Shown: positions 1 to 11,290 of the stretch, one piece after another
Layout: the number at the start of each line of letters is the position of its first letter
How positions within the stretch are numbered: position 1 is the first letter of the stretch
Assembly (NCBI GenBank): GCA_050084515.1
Contig: CM114275.1
Coordinates: forward strand, 7,998,001-8,062,000
DNA length: 64,000 bases
Source of the DNA: Blasia pusilla
Lineage: Eukaryota > Marchantiophyta > Marchantiopsida > Blasiales
Reading direction: 5' to 3'
Notes under the pieces: generated by a model
The model's database searches: none
What the model saw: only the letters and a program-made list of their open reading frames with translations
Told to the model about the DNA's origin: nothing
Position numbers and translations under genes: made by a program

Positions 1-862
1 CATCCCCAATTTCGTGCAGCATGAAGACTTTTTCGAAGGAGATGCCGAGGAGCAAGCCCTCGAGATAGCGGAGTTGGTGTCCAAGGTTGTCACCGCCAAG
101 GACAAATCTACAGCGGGTCTCAAAGCCAAGGCGAGGGGATCAAAGAATTTCGAGGCCGAGTCTTCCCAAAACGAGGTTGAGAATTCAAGGTGAGAGGCGG
201 AATCGTTCGGGCAAGCAGGGAGAGAGGGTCGGACTAGGTCCTTCGCCAAAAAAACTCCACCAGAGTCTGAGGTAATAGAGACCCCAACAAGCCGACCGCA
301 GACTCGGGAGAAGCGGAAGCGAGAGGCGCTAGGTTTGTCCCAGGGAGCAGACCAGGATGTGGAATACACTCCATCATCCTTGGGAAGACATAGAGAAACA
401 ACGATCCGGACAAGCGTCATCATTCACTGCACGAATCTTCTGGATGAGCTGAAAAGTTTCAGTTCCCAAGCGTCGACACCCGCCATCGACAAATTGACAA
501 CGCAGGGACGGAAGCTAGAACAAAATGGGCACGCTCCTTGGATGGTCCATGGGGAGGTCGAGGAGGTGGCAGTGGATCTCCTTGTCGCTGATTTGCCCTC
601 GGTGTTGCGCTTGTAGGACGAGAATCCGTCTGACTGTGTCCCGGACTAGAATGTCCCTCTTTCTTATGACCAGATCGCACTCCTATTTTCCTTTGCAGTC
701 ACTTATCTCAGTGACATGGGCTGTTTCTTGGTCTGGACTAGAGGGAGCAAGGATGAGCTCTTCAACCTGCACTGCGTCAATAGGTCTCTGAAGTGGAGGA
801 CGGCGCAATTGTGGGTCATCAAGAATGAGTACCCACTCCGATCCGCAACGAGTCAAATCCGG

Positions 863-1373
863 GTAAGGGCTCTAATTCCATATCCAATTTTTCTTGCTCC
901 GACGGGTTGCATCTCTGCATGCAACCCATCAGACTTTCTGAGCTGGAGACTTTGGTGGTGCAATCCGTCTGAAAGCTACGGGTTGCAAATTTACCGCAAG
1001 TCTCCATTGGGCGAATGCAACCCGTCGGAACTCGACGGGTTGCAAGTGCTTATGCTTTTCCTTGTGTTTTTGGAATGATGCAATCCGTCTGAATGCGACG
1101 GGTTGCTCTTAGCCAACCATAGGCTGCTCTAAGCCAACAACCTGTTGCCTTCCGACGGGTTGCTCATGGCAAACACTTGTAAAAAAACCCGTGTGACTCC
1201 GACATGTTGCTCCAATGTTAGGACTATAACTAAGTTCTCTGGGGTTAAGCGAAGTTCTTTGGAAACAAAATGGTCATTGTGTCACCATTCTGATAGTATA
1301 CCTTTCTTGTTGTTGCATACTCAAATTAACTCTTTCTTGTTGCTGACATTTTTTCCAACCTGCTTCTTTACAG
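863..1373 (+). repeat. Intron with palindromic 27-bp repeats (copy A)
   Basis: The last intron of the copy A gene holds degenerate GCAACCCGTCGG / CCGACGGGTTGC dyads at about 911, 960, 1015, 1080 and 1145, roughly 50-65 bp apart. The same intron of copy B is also filled with them. The rest is AT-rich with a pyrimidine tract before the acceptor at 1371-1373. Confidence 0.75.
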
Positions 1374-1474
1374 ATGGACCACTCCTTTGTCTACTGTTTT
1401 GTAAGGCTCGAGCATAACTTCCAAGTGTTTCAAATCCTCGATCTAGTGGATCCATGCTCGGATGGATATAGCTT

Positions 1475-1518
1475 AGATAGTTTATACAATTCCCGGGGGG
1501 GAATTGTATAAACTATCT
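1475..1518. repeat. Perfect 20-bp inverted repeat inside an exon
   Basis: Arms 1475-1494 and 1499-1518 are exact reverse complements around a GGGG centre. Copy B has no inverted repeat at the matching place (about 24845-24890): it reads the left arm, then a C/G run, then unrelated sequence. The right arm in copy A therefore looks like a local inverted copy of the left arm that replaced coding sequence and broke the frame. Confidence 0.85.
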
Positions 1519-1949
1519 ACATGGAAAATGGTACACCCTTACTTGGAGGAAGGGAAAAGTCACCAGCGTTGATGCAAACGCTCATTGAGCTCTGCTCAAG
1601 GTTGGGTGACTTGGTGTTTGACTTAGTGGGCCTTTCAGGGGCGTGTATCAGAGGCGCTTGGTAGAGTGGCAGGAATATTCTCTGCCTTGAGGGAAGGCAA
1701 GAACTGTTTGACCTTTGCAAAGAGGAAAAGGCAGATTAGGACGGGCTAGTTGGAGCGTATAACTCTCCTCCGAAGCCGACAACTCTGGTTCCACACCCAC
1801 CATTCGTAGTGACACCATCGTCACTTCCCACGATTCCAAAAATCGGGAGGGCAAGGCCGACAGTCATTCTGGAAGAGCTCTCGGACAATGACGAGTGAGT
1901 TCAAAGAACTCAAGGACCCAGCTTGACTGCAGCGTTTTGGAGTAAGGAT

Positions 1950-3340
1950 TTATTTGATGACGAGGCAGAAGAATTCATATAATACATCAAATATACAGTT
2001 CTGAGCTTCCTTCAAATGTAATAAAGGACAAGATTTTTTCAAACGATGATGGTGTTTGTTAAAGTTTGTTGAATATCTTTTTTGGTCTTGTCGATTGTGA
2101 TCGTCTATGTACTCTGACAGTTCATATTGCAACCCGTCGAATTGCCACGGTTTGCAACTTTACACTTTTTGACCATTGCACCTTTTTAATTACTTCCAAG
2201 CAACCTGTCGGATTCGGACAGGTTGGCTGCGTGAGTGATCGGACTCTTTCCCTATTAGTCCAACTTTACCAGCATTTTGGCGGGCTTCTTCACTTTGGTA
2301 CCTTCCCCTAGTTTCGTCAAACAAGTCTTACGCTTCCTCTCTTCTCTAAGACGTGTTGGATTCCTACTACTTGGCTGAGGACATGATGGTGTCTCCAAGG
2401 ATGGAGCACATATTGATACTGGATGGGTGTCACCTTGCAGAGCGTACAAGATTTACTGCCGAGGAAGGCGGTGGGATTCAAATCAGGTTACATGGGACCG
2501 TTATGGTGTACCTAGGCGGGTGCCTAGGCTCTCAAATTCGCCAACATTTTTGATCCCCGTCTACAATCGGCCAAAGGAGCCACTTATATCCCAAGACATT
2601 CCTTATGTACAGGAACCTAGGAGAGTCATGAGTAAATTTGTAGATGACAAGGGTGAAGAAATCATAGACTAGATCAAATGTAAATTTCCGAGCTTCCTTC
2701 GGATGTAATAAAGGACAAGATTTTTTCAAACCATAATGGTGTTTGTAAAATTTTGTTGAATATTTTTTTTGGACTTGTCGATTGTGTTTGTCTAGCTACT
2801 CAGAATGTTTATTTTGCAACCCGTCTGATTCCGACGGGTTGCAACTTTTCACTTTTTCACCACTGCAACTTTTTAACCATTTCCAAGCAAGATGTCGGAT
2901 TCCGACAGGTTGGCTGCTTGAGTGATAAGACTCTTTTCCTATGAGACCAACTTCTGAGGCATTATGGCGGGCTTCTTCACTTTTGGCTTGTTCCCCTAGT
3001 ATTGTCAAACCAGTTGTAGGCTTGTTTTCTTCTCTAAGACGTGTTGGATTCCTACTACCTGTCGGATTGCCATTTCGGATTCCCAACCTGTTGGATTTTC
3101 GTGGGTTCAGGGTGGAATGGAATCACTTCTCAAAATCTTTCCTTTGTTATGGTGAGTTTGCTTGCAAGGGGTGCAAGCCATCTGATTCTGACGGGTTGTA
3201 AGAGTTGCAACCTGTAAAATTTCGACGGGTTGGGAGGGGTGCGGCTTCTCGGTTTCTCAGATTTAGGATCTGAATGAAGGGACATCAGTTCCTCTTTACT
3301 CTAGACAACTAACAATCTTTTGGTTCAATTATCTTCTCCT
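1950..3340. repeat. Tandem duplication in MULE 3' tail, copy A
   Basis: Two units about 690 bp apart share the same order of landmarks: a GAAGAA(T/A)TCATA segment, ATCAAAT(A/G)TA, a GAGCTTCCTTC block, AATAAAGGACAAGATTTTTTCAAAC, a TTGAATATTTTTTTTGG block, palindromes, and GACGTGTTGGATTCCTACTAC. They start near 1965 and 2655. Copy B has the same arrangement near 25325 and 26040, so the duplication predates the split of the copies. Palindromes near 2125, 2201, 2814, 2885, 3176 and 3207 lie inside it. Confidence 0.7.
2346..2672 (+). pseudogene. Conserved 3' coding segment of MULE, copy A
   Basis: After a TTCTCTAAG|ACGTGTTGG acceptor-like site there is an open stretch ending at the stop 2670-2672. 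It reads through DGAHIDTGWVSPCRAYKIYC, then GRRWDSNQVTWDRYGVPRR, and ends SKFVDDKGEEIID. Copy B keeps the same protein sequence at 25735-26057, apart from one indel. Conservation of protein sequence between diverged copies argues that this is an exon or a small separate gene. Its function is not recognised. The phase does not join cleanly to the preceding exon, so its splicing is uncertain. Confidence 0.5.
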
Positions 3341-3735
3341 ATGTTCACATTTCACAAAGTTGGTCTTTATTTGATCCTTTCATTGAGATAAGATTGCTAC
3401 TTCTGGTCACATTATTTGCCAATGGTCCTCCAAAAAAAATAGCCCTAGGCACAGCTTACTATAGACTGAGACAGACAATGTGAAAAAACTTAGGCTCACA
3501 TGGAGAGTGATGGGAAAATTTTTGTAGTAGTCTTATGATGTCTACTAGTTTTTCGCCGCTACAAAAAGGAGGTTTCTTTAGGCCCGAACGTGGACCACTA
3601 CCTACAAAAATTTCAAATATGTCAAAAAGTTTTGAAGAGAGGAGGTAGATTTGGCCCTTTTTTTTTAAGAGAGACTCTCCTCTCTTCCTCTCTTCCTCTC
3701 CTCTCTTCCTCTCTCATGGCAGAATACCAGCCCCC

Positions 3736-4795
3736 CCCTAGTATGATCAAAGAGAGCATCACAAAGATTTTTTTTGTCTGGAGCCAAGGAGGCAAGTTAT
3801 AATTAACAAGGAGCACGGGCCATGTTGACCATGAACTCGACTTGTCTGAAAATGGATTCACTCCATCCAAAGCTAGCCCAAACCTCCAATTCCTCTTCTC
3901 CTTGACAGAGTCTAGATATAAGTTGTCCATGTGGCGCCATGCCTTGCAATCAGCTGTATGCCTTACTAAGCCATCCTTGCTCTGGTTCAAGGGGAACCAA
4001 GTCAACAATTCAGACAACGTCCTGCATCTAACCATACGTCTCATCCGAGGTATAACAAGAAAATACCTTAGTACCTTACATGGTACCAACGTTCTGCCCA
4101 CTTTCCAGAACCTTGGTTTCCCACATAATGGACAGATCTCAGCTTCAGCCAAATCACCCCGGAATAAAACACATCCAGCCGGACAGGCATGGATACTATT
4201 GTAACCCAAGCCTAATTTATCAATGAGTTTTTTTGCTACATAATAACTCGGTGGCGTCAAGTTCCTTGTTGATAGGACCAACTTACAAGGGAGTTTCAAA
4301 ATTTTGTCAATAGCTACATTTGGGACGCCATGGGTGGTTTGAATGTTGAATAGTAACATGACAAAAGACAAAACAAATATTTTTGTTGTAGGGAACAAGG
4401 GTTTGCAAGCTTCAGCAAGCTCCTCATATTCATCTCCATGATTGAATAGTGGTTCTTCGTTTGTCATTCCCGCTTCTGGTAATTTATCATATGGAAGGGA
4501 CATCTCTTCAACTTCATCCTCGAGTATATGGTCGTATTTTCTGGAAAACATCATTGAGCATTTTATGAACGTCAATGTGCTCGTCTATATCTACCATGGA
4601 AGATCTATCCCTTCCATCCAGATGGAAGGTGGGGGCTGACTCCATTGTCTTATCCTCTTGGCTTCTTTTTTCAGCTAGATCATCCATAAGCCACTCCTCA
4701 TCTGAAGAGTCCCATCCATCCCTATATTTTGGCACCCGACAAAGCGCCGAGCATCCATATTTTCTCAAATGTGCTTCCACCTTGCCGATGGACAA
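3736..4795 (-). pseudogene. CACTA (En/Spm) TNP2 transposase fragment
   Basis: Read leftward, the frame from 4575 gives a TNP2-family transposase core: PNVAIDKILKL, a LIDKLGLGYNSIHACPAGC segment, EICPLCGKPRFWK, KVLRYFLVIPRM, then RHTADCKAWRHMD, RFGLALDGVNPF and YNLPPWL-K. These are the landmarks of plant CACTA TNP2 proteins, which cut and paste DNA in the nucleus. The frame stops abruptly at 3736, inside the expected SLLIPGP segment, where MULE copy A abuts it. A further 93-residue minus frame at 4514-4795 lies just upstream and may be the N-terminal part. No CACTA termini are visible next to it. Partial and non-functional. Confidence 0.85.
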
Positions 4796-5774
4796 CGTAG
4801 ACCCACCCTTAGAGTCATTTCATGGACGCCGCAATCTTTTACAGCCCAGTACACTAGCTCGTATGCTTTCCCGCTGCCACAACTTGGAATCGTGTGCCTT
4901 TACTCTAGCTGGGTGGTTCAAATCCATTCTAAGGGGTTTGGAAGTAAATTCCCGCAAAATGTGAATTGAAACATTCCAAACACATCCAAAACCACGACAT
5001 CTTGCCTCAATAACAAATTCCATAAACCACGGCTAGACAAGCTTGCATCTGAGATGATGCATACCCACGTGTAGTCAAGAGAAGTATGATAACACACATA
5101 TATGTAACCTGGGACTTATCTCGATGGGGATTTCAATCGTCACTAACAATCCTCACGGATGTGGTCCAACGCTTCCAAGGATATTCCTGAATGACAAATG
5201 TAACACACCCAACTTTAGATAACGACTCAATCCTCTAATATGTACATTTCATCATGAAGAAAGATCCACTTTCCAAACAGAGACAAAGCATTGAAGTAAT
5301 GTGTCAAACTCATCACAAGAAGCAGACAAAGGGAAAGGAGGATTGATCACTGGAGAAAAGAGTGAGACTCGTCTTGTCGAATGCCACTCGGAGCCAATGC
5401 TTCCCAGTTTTCAATTAAACAGGTTCAAGATGTATTTGTCATTACTTCTCATTAACAAATCTCATGTTCTCACTACCATACGTGTACATGTTTCAATGTA
5501 GACACTCACTGATTCATAATATAGTGCATCCTACCTATTATCACATTGGATCCCCAAGTGTAACATCACCTTCATGTACGTCTGAAAGTTCTCTCAGTTT
5601 AGGCATAGCTTCTACAGTTCGATAACTGGAAGTGCTTCTACAGTTGGATAAGTAAAAATCAGTATGGGATCAACACTGGAGACCTTAACGTCTACCTATA
5701 TCACTTTCCCAAGTGGCTATTTTGTCCATGGGCCTTGTAAAAAATAGAGAAGTAAGCTCATTACATTACATAAA
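4796..5774. other. No recognisable gene
   Basis: Short frames only. The minus frame 4820-5023 may be an eroded upstream part of the CACTA element. Nothing else is identified. Confidence 0.5.
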
Positions 5775-6190
5775 TCAATTTACTCCAGATTTCTCTATCG
5801 ATGCTCTCCTCTCAAACAATTCCAAGTACACACAAACAAGAGTTGTAGAAAATGAGGACACATTGTCAAGTAGCCTGGCAGTGAACAAGAAGCATGGAAT
5901 GTTTGGCACCACTCCAAGAACAAGAGCTGCTATAGCTTTCAAGTTAAAGCCTCCGGTGTACCAATATTGACCTTTAGGATTCAAAGAGTAGAGGTCTGAT
6001 ATACCAGATTTTGGTTCTTGACTAAGAAATAATCCATTATAACAATGCCTCCGATAGGACCCAACAGAGCAGAATATCCTATCAGCCAAGTGTAGATAAA
6101 GCCCTCACTAGACTCCTTCCATGCTTTTTTCAAGGGAGTCTCCACGATGCTTGGTAGTTGGACAAGCATCGCGCGCCTTTTGCCAAAGGT
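5775..6190 (-). pseudogene. NCS1 nucleobase (uracil/purine) transporter fragment
   Basis: Two minus frames joined by a one-base frameshift near 6005 read GFIYTWLIGYSALLGPIGGIV, MDYFLVKNQNL, then ISDLYSLNPKGQYWYTGGFN and LKAIAALVLGVVPNIPCFL. This matches the late transmembrane region of plant NCS1 transporters of the PLUTO type (pattern TWLVGYSALLGPIGGI - DYF - DLYS - GxYWYTGGxN - ALxxGVxPNxPGFL), which import nucleobases across the plastid envelope. Only about 120 of some 500 residues remain and no start is present. It lies beside a CACTA remnant, so it may be a captured gene fragment or the relic of a host gene cut up by insertions. Confidence 0.75.
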
Positions 6191-6768
6191 CGATGGAGCC
6201 GTGGACAGATTCTGCAATATCTACTTCCTTGGAAAACGTTTCTTCCTCCTCTTCTTCAGATCTCTTAGATTTCCCAAATCCTAAAATATCGCTCCCCGAT
6301 GCTCCCGACCCTCATCTAGTACCGATGCTACATGGAATTACGCTTAACGAAGATTGCTGCCTCACCGCCATTCTACGACATCATTTTCTTTCCACGTTCT
6401 CAAGTTCTCTGCATCAGTCAAACCATCTAATCCTTTGTTCATTCTAGTAGAAGTAGTCAAGGACTCAGCTACTGCAGATAGAGCTGATCCCGACTAAGAC
6501 TCTGCAGATCGCCTTGGATTGAGCTCTCATGAATCTTGGCCAAGTGACTGCATCTCCACAAAAGTCCCAGTCTCCGCTCTCTACGGACCGAGTATCGTTA
6601 GCTACACCAAAATTCTAGGGCCAAGGAGAAATCATCGCGGTGGAGAATGAGACTGTACTATACACACGCGAGTGAAATGGAGAATCACTCTCCCACTCTA
6701 CTTCTCGCAGGCTTTTGGAATGAGCGAGGGATCCACTGGATAGAGACCTCAGCAACGGCGTAAATTGA
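6191..6768. other. No recognisable gene
   Basis: A 108-codon plus frame at 6121-6447 overlaps the antisense of the transporter relic and resembles nothing known. No other feature is seen. Confidence 0.4.
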
Positions 6769-7697
6769 ATGGCCCTTTCCTTTGGTTATGCCTTTTGTGA
6801 AGAATATGTGGGATGCTGCAAATTGTAGCATATCTCTTGCCAAGTCTTACTAGCATGTCTCTAAGAGTGATATTTTTTGGCATGCTTGTGATGACCTTCA
6901 AGAGGAATGAATACTCTTGGCTCCACTTATGTTTGGGAAGTGGGAAATTTCATGAATGTTTAATCCCTCCACATACAGAACTATTGAGGGAGCAAAAAAA
7001 ACTTGCTTAACGAACAAAATTTGTAACCTATCGAAATTGGACAGCTTGCAACACCCAAGAAAATCCTATTGTAATCCGTTGGAATTGGACGGGTTGCAAG
7101 TAGGAGCCAAGTTTTCCAAGGAATTTCTACGTTGAGCCCGTCGTATTCCAACGAGTTACAAGAATAATTTTCTCGAAAAAACAAACTTGCAACCCGTCGG
7201 ATTCCGACGGGTTGCAAATAGAAGTGTTGATAGGGAAAGGCTTGTAACCTGTCAAAAATACGACAGGTTGCAAATAAATGCAACCCGTTTGATTTTGATG
7301 GGTTGCAAGTAGAATTTAGTCAGAAAAAAACTTCTAGGATCGAGTCAAAATCTGACGGGTTGCATCTGTCTGCATTGCATGAAAATTTGGAAGGAATTGA
7401 TTTTTCAACTCGTCTGAATCCAATAGGTTGCAGACTAGTGCAACCTGTCGATTCCGATGGGTTGCTTAACCTTGAGGGTTTGCAATCTCTCAAATTCTGA
7501 TCGGGTGCAATCTTACATTTTGACCATTTTTTTTTTGCAAGAGTTTCTACCTGTGAGTTGGAAAGGAGAAAATGGTGAACTCACGTGCCACATGAAGTTT
7601 CCCTATTGCCTCATACGTACAGTCCACCAAGTGAGCCAGGAATACAAGTCTTTGTATTTTCCCTCAATCGCATGCTTCCTCGACCACCCATGAAGCT
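6769..7697 (-). pseudogene. MULE copy C: transposase fragment with palindromic intron
   Basis: This piece aligns with 16650-17402 of copy B. Read leftward it has the end of the first large exon (LHGWSRKHAIEGKYKDLYSW, LTWWTVRMRQ), a donor CAC|GTGAGT at 7584, an intron of about 618 bp full of GCAACCCGTCGG-type dyads (near 7019, 7072, 7135, 7189, 7245, 7280, 7345, 7410, 7440), then the start of the next exon down to about 6769. The intron is longer than the 438-bp one of copy B and holds more palindromes. Both ends are abrupt, so it is a fragment left after later rearrangement. Confidence 0.75.
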
Positions 7698-8498
7698 CTT
7701 CTTGAGCCGGACGTGGTTGGTTCAGGCTACAAAGTTGAGGGGGTCGGATGTGGTTGAGTTGAGTTACATAGTGGGAGAGAGTTGTGGGGATGTGGTATTT
7801 TGCGAGCATGGTGGGATTTGCGACGGGAGTTTGGTAGTTATTATGAGTCAATTGGGGGTTGACTCATGAATTCTTCACTGATTGTGGATGCGAAGGTTAT
7901 GATGGGGACACACATGTCGATGTTGACGGGTATCTAGTCCACATCTGCTGACAAGAGGTTCAACGTGTGTTTGAGGAGAGTTTTGTATTGCAGAGGTTGT
8001 CGTACCACATGGAGGAGTCTGTGTTGACATATAGTAGATTGGCGGGTGTGTTCAGGTTACCCATTTGAGTCTCTTTTCCCACACTTATCTTGTGTAATTA
8101 AGAGTGTTGGGCATCGGGTAGTTGCTGGTGCTGGATGGATGTAGCGATGGTGAAGAGTGTAGATTCCTTTCATGTGTAGCATGTTGATGGATATACGGTG
8201 GTTTCCGAGTAGGGATTGTGTGTATGAACCAAGAGTGTTATTAGTCTAGGTGAGTTAGTTGGGAGGCTTATGGTGAGCCCAAGTGTTGAGTGTGTGTGAG
8301 GCCGGGTGTGTCATCACCGGATTAACAGTACCGTAGGTGAGCTAGTGAAGAGTGTGGGAGACTCTTAGTGAGTCTAAGCACTTGAGCGGTGAGACAGGGT
8401 TGTCATCATGACGTTCTTCTAGGGTTTGAAAGAACGGGGTAGTGCAAGTAGTGGGAATGGAATGACATAGAGTGACGTGAGTTATCAAGGGATTTCTA
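7698..8498 (+). other. Leader of gypsy relic D1
   Basis: No gene is seen. G-rich sequence with TGAGTGTGTGTGAGG-like stretches resembles the reverse complement of the D3 and D4 leaders near 49900-50000 and 60850-60960, so it is taken as untranslated leader. Confidence 0.4.
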
Positions 8499-9097
8499 GT
8501 GAGGAACCATCGAGACTTCCATCAGTGCATGGCTGAATCGTCATCACTAGCAGCAAGTCGTAGTGATACTTGGAGAGAGATAGACGACATGGGCCATCGG
8601 GGCATGCGTTGTTTCTCGGGTGCAGTAGGCATCATAGATCTAGATGACTTCATTCAGGATTTTGACACATGGTGCGACTTCCAGGAGATCAGAGCCCTTA
8701 TGCGGTTCAACCCTTTCATGGCGGGAAGGGTCTGTTCCAACATTTAGAGGGTCATGCAATGGATGACTACATGGAGTTTTGATCTTTATACTCATTAGAG
8801 ATCGATGCCTTGAGGGTGTATTGGGCTCCAGAGTATGTGTCCACTAGTGGGTGCGAAGCGTATGATGGGATAATGAGGGGGAGAGACCTACACCATCAAC
8901 CCAAGGACTAGATGGAGAGGATGGTAGTGAGAGTGGTGAGATGGCAGAGACCTCTCATGGTAGAGGACCACGGAGTTTCAATCCTACATTGGAGTTCTTC
9001 TGACAGTTGGGGAGGAGCTACTAGAGCGTGCAGACCGACACGCTGAAGAGTCTACAGGATTTTAAGGGGTGATCAGGTGAGAGTTTGAGGGACACGT

Positions 9098-10376
9098 TGT
9101 CGTGTCGAGAATCTTTCTTCAAGCAAGGGCGGGCCTTCTAGCTGCGGTAGATGCGGTCGATGCAAGGTGAACTCTCTAATAAGTTCTCCTTTTTCGATAC
9201 AAAATTATGATGTACACTCTCCATTCTCTCACGACAGGTATCACAAATGGAAGTGCCGAGGCGATCACTTCTTCGTAACATCTGACCCCGAAATTCCTAA
9301 CTATAAAATACCTATAAACTATTTTACGTTTGTACACGAGGAAGATAGCACAACTAGTGTTAAACCCTACTTGACCAGGCCTATTGACATCCATGGATCG
9401 CTATATAAGGACATACAAAGTATAATCCCATGTCCTTCCATATGTGACGATAGGAAGAATCACCGGAGTTGGAGATTGCATGACCTGGTTCATGAACGCC
9501 TCCCCAAAGTGATAAACTAAATAGCGAGTGAACCAGTGCCTATCTACAAAGAGTACCTTGACATGGTAAGGATTTAGGAAAGGAAAGTCGGGCACAGCTC
9601 GTGCTCCACCCCTATCCATGCTTGACAGACATTCTCTACTCTCCTCAAGAATGGGTTTTGGCGGAGTTATTCTCCCAAGAGGGGTAATCCACTCTCATTG
9701 GGAAAGTAACAAGCCAAAACATCCGCTATTTTAGTATGACTAAACTCCTCTACGGTGACAAACCTCTCATCCCCACACACACACACACACACCACACTCT
9801 AGAAACCTCTCGAAGAATAGACCATGATCAAGTTACTCTCCCAAGAGGGGTGATCCACTCTCGTTGGAAGAACAAGCAATTCCAAAGCCATACACTCAAG
9901 AGAGACATGAGAGACTCAAGATGTGGAATAGAAGGTGATGAACCCTTGAAGGTCCCTCCTCTTTATATACTCACAAGGGATCCACAAGAGTACGAAATAG
10001 AGCTTATCTTATCTTGTGCCACATGGCTTCCTCTCAAGGCTTAGCCAATCACATTTTGACACAAGTAGATTTCCTCTTATCTCTTCCAAAATATCCTCTT
10101 TTACCCACATGATATTTTCTAAATTACCCCAACTAACCTAGCCACCAACCAAGACTACTTTTGCTTTTCATTAAAGCAACTACTTTACTTTTATAAAGTC
10201 ATCTTTTATTTATTACCTCCTTTTCCTAAAGTTGGGCCCGCATAAAAGAGGCACCATAAAGAGGTTTAAACATAAGAATCTCCTTTTTCTAAGCCAATTT
10301 ACTTAATACTAATGAAACTCTATCTAACACTTAATGACGAAGGAGTTTACACAGTGGTTGATTTTACTATACGACA
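9098..10376 (-). mobile_element. Element R, copy 1 (TGTCGT...ACGACA, 4-bp TSD)
   Basis: A 1279-bp insertion begins TGTCGTGTCGAG and ends TATACGACA. It is flanked by a 4-bp direct repeat ACGT (9094-9097 and 10377-10380), and gag resumes on the other side. A near-identical, inverted copy lies at 57925-59197 with its own duplication (ACGG). It has a TATA-like TATATAAAG (minus strand, near 9965) followed downstream by a minus-strand reading frame. TG...CA ends and a promoter fit a solo LTR; no second LTR or internal region is visible. Confidence 0.8.
9176..9619 (-). pseudogene. Unknown ORF of element R (VDRHWFTRYLVYHFGE family), copy 1
   Basis: From 9619 the minus strand reads MDRGGARAVPDFPFLN, VDRHWFTRYLVYHFGEAFMNQ, VILPIVTYGRTWD, a stop, then VGFNTSCAIFLVYKRKIVYR and ALPFVIPVVREWRVYIIILY. 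The same protein sequence is found at 58676-59100, and in diverged form at 30829-31248 where the DNA is much less alike. It is not recognised. Amino-acid conservation across diverged copies implies that it once coded for a protein, perhaps a gag-like or LTR-encoded product. This copy has an in-frame stop near 9402. Confidence 0.55.
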
Positions 10377-11290
10377 ACGTTCACGCGCATGCAACGACAA
10401 TCATTGCCACATATGGGATGATTGAGGCGCATTCACTTCAATATTGGTACGTAGTGCTGGATCGAGAGCTACGGAGGAGAGTTCAGGATGCGATGTTGAT
10501 TCACACGGTGAAGCCTACATTGAAGGTGATCTTTGAGTTGTCTAAGCGGGTAGAGCTTAACATAAGTGAGGAGCAGGTGGTGACCATGAGATTTTTGCGG
10601 GATTCAATAGATCCATGAGTAGGAGTAAACCAATAGGTGCTCGAGCATACTCTAGGACCAAGAGAGCGGGCCCGCGGGCCCAGAGAGTAGGGTAGGTATC
10701 GTGAGCCGATGAGGCAACGACCCGTACCGACATATGTTACCCAACACGGACCAGGGTGGGCTTGTTGGACGTGTGGTGGGCCACATAGGCAGATCAAGGG
10801 ACTGCCCACAACATGGTAGAGGGTTAGGGCGCCTCTGATTGCTCAAGTGACAGGACAGGGTTCCCCAATCATTCATATTTTTGGAGGCACTTCATACACC
10901 GTGGATGGTGCCTTGACGACCAGTAGTGCCCACACGTGAGGTAGGTGCGTTGACGTCACGAGGAGTTGGAGCGACAACTCCTATGGCATCTTGGATGGAG
11001 CCGGTGTCGAGCATGTTGTTGGAGGTGGCCACTAGGGTGAGCCACGCTCCGTTGTTTTCTGCCATGGAGTTGGCGACGTTGGGAGTTCGACCAACGGAGG
11101 TGTTTTGGCTGGCGGCCACGTTGTGTGAGCACGTAGAGGTGACTGCCTCTTGTTTAGAGGATGTTGAAGAGGTTGTGGACCTACCCTTGGAGCAGGTGCT
11201 GAGAACCTCCTTCACTGAGTCATAGCATGCTACGGTGGCAAAGTTGGTAGATATGCCAACTAGGCCAGCGATAGAGTGAGCCATGATCAC

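Larger units (their letters stand above)
1..1898 (+). pseudogene. ParB/methyltransferase-like MULE gene, copy A (3' half)
   Basis: Exonic sequence runs 1-862 and 1374-1898, separated by an intron that starts CGG|GTAAGG and ends TTTACAG|ATG, at the same sites as copy B. The first part holds the charged linker and the segment VEEVAVDLLVADLPS, equivalent to methyltransferase motif IV; the last exon holds VFDLVGLSGA followed by SGRNILCLEGRQELFDLC, equivalent to motif I. In-frame stops occur at 191-193 (TGA), at 614-616 (TAG, where copy B has TGG) and again near 1663 and in the inverted duplication near 1500, so this copy is dead. It does keep the correct frame across the spot where copy B has lost one base (near 23790), and it keeps the Asp of motif I that is Asn in copy B. 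The pair therefore shows an ancestral open gene. Confidence 0.8.
1..3735 (+). mobile_element. Large MULE, copy A, 3' part
   Basis: This stretch matches the right-hand third of the complete MULE at 14932-27066 (copy B) in the same order: the end of the ParB/methyltransferase-like gene, its last intron, the last exon, a palindrome-bearing 3' tail, and a terminal pyrimidine-rich block ending in AGAATACCAGCCCCC. The left part lies outside the window. The right edge runs straight into a CACTA TNP2 reading frame, so the element inserted into that CACTA. The nine bases after the edge (3736-3744) would be the right target duplication; its partner cannot be seen. Copy A and copy B differ by many substitutions and carry different inactivating mutations. 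Confidence 0.85.
8499..11290 (+). pseudogene. gag of gypsy relic D1, split by element R
   Basis: The 5' piece reads CFSGAVGIIDLDDFIQDFDTWCDFQE, with its counterparts in D3 (FSGIVGTIELHDFIAKFRSWC) and D4. After the R insertion, 10381-10618 reads MIEAHSLQYWYVVLDRELRRRVQ, the late capsid part (D4: VTEAHAIQSWYAMLDRTLWTRVR). Gag packages element RNA in cytoplasmic particles. The stretch 10930-11290 corresponds to the gag-protease spacer, with the VSSMLLEVATRVSHAPLF type sequence also seen in D2 and D4. Multiple stops and the insertion make it non-functional. Confidence 0.65.

Noticed and set aside
3622-4575. One continuous CACTA transposase down to 3622
   Set aside because: The last residues (REEERRGREEERR) are the MULE terminal GA-rich sequence read through; the CACTA part ends at 3736.
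9167-9520. 117-codon plus frame in element R as the coding strand
   Set aside because: The minus strand shows protein conservation in a diverged third copy and follows a TATA-like box; the plus frame is its shadow.
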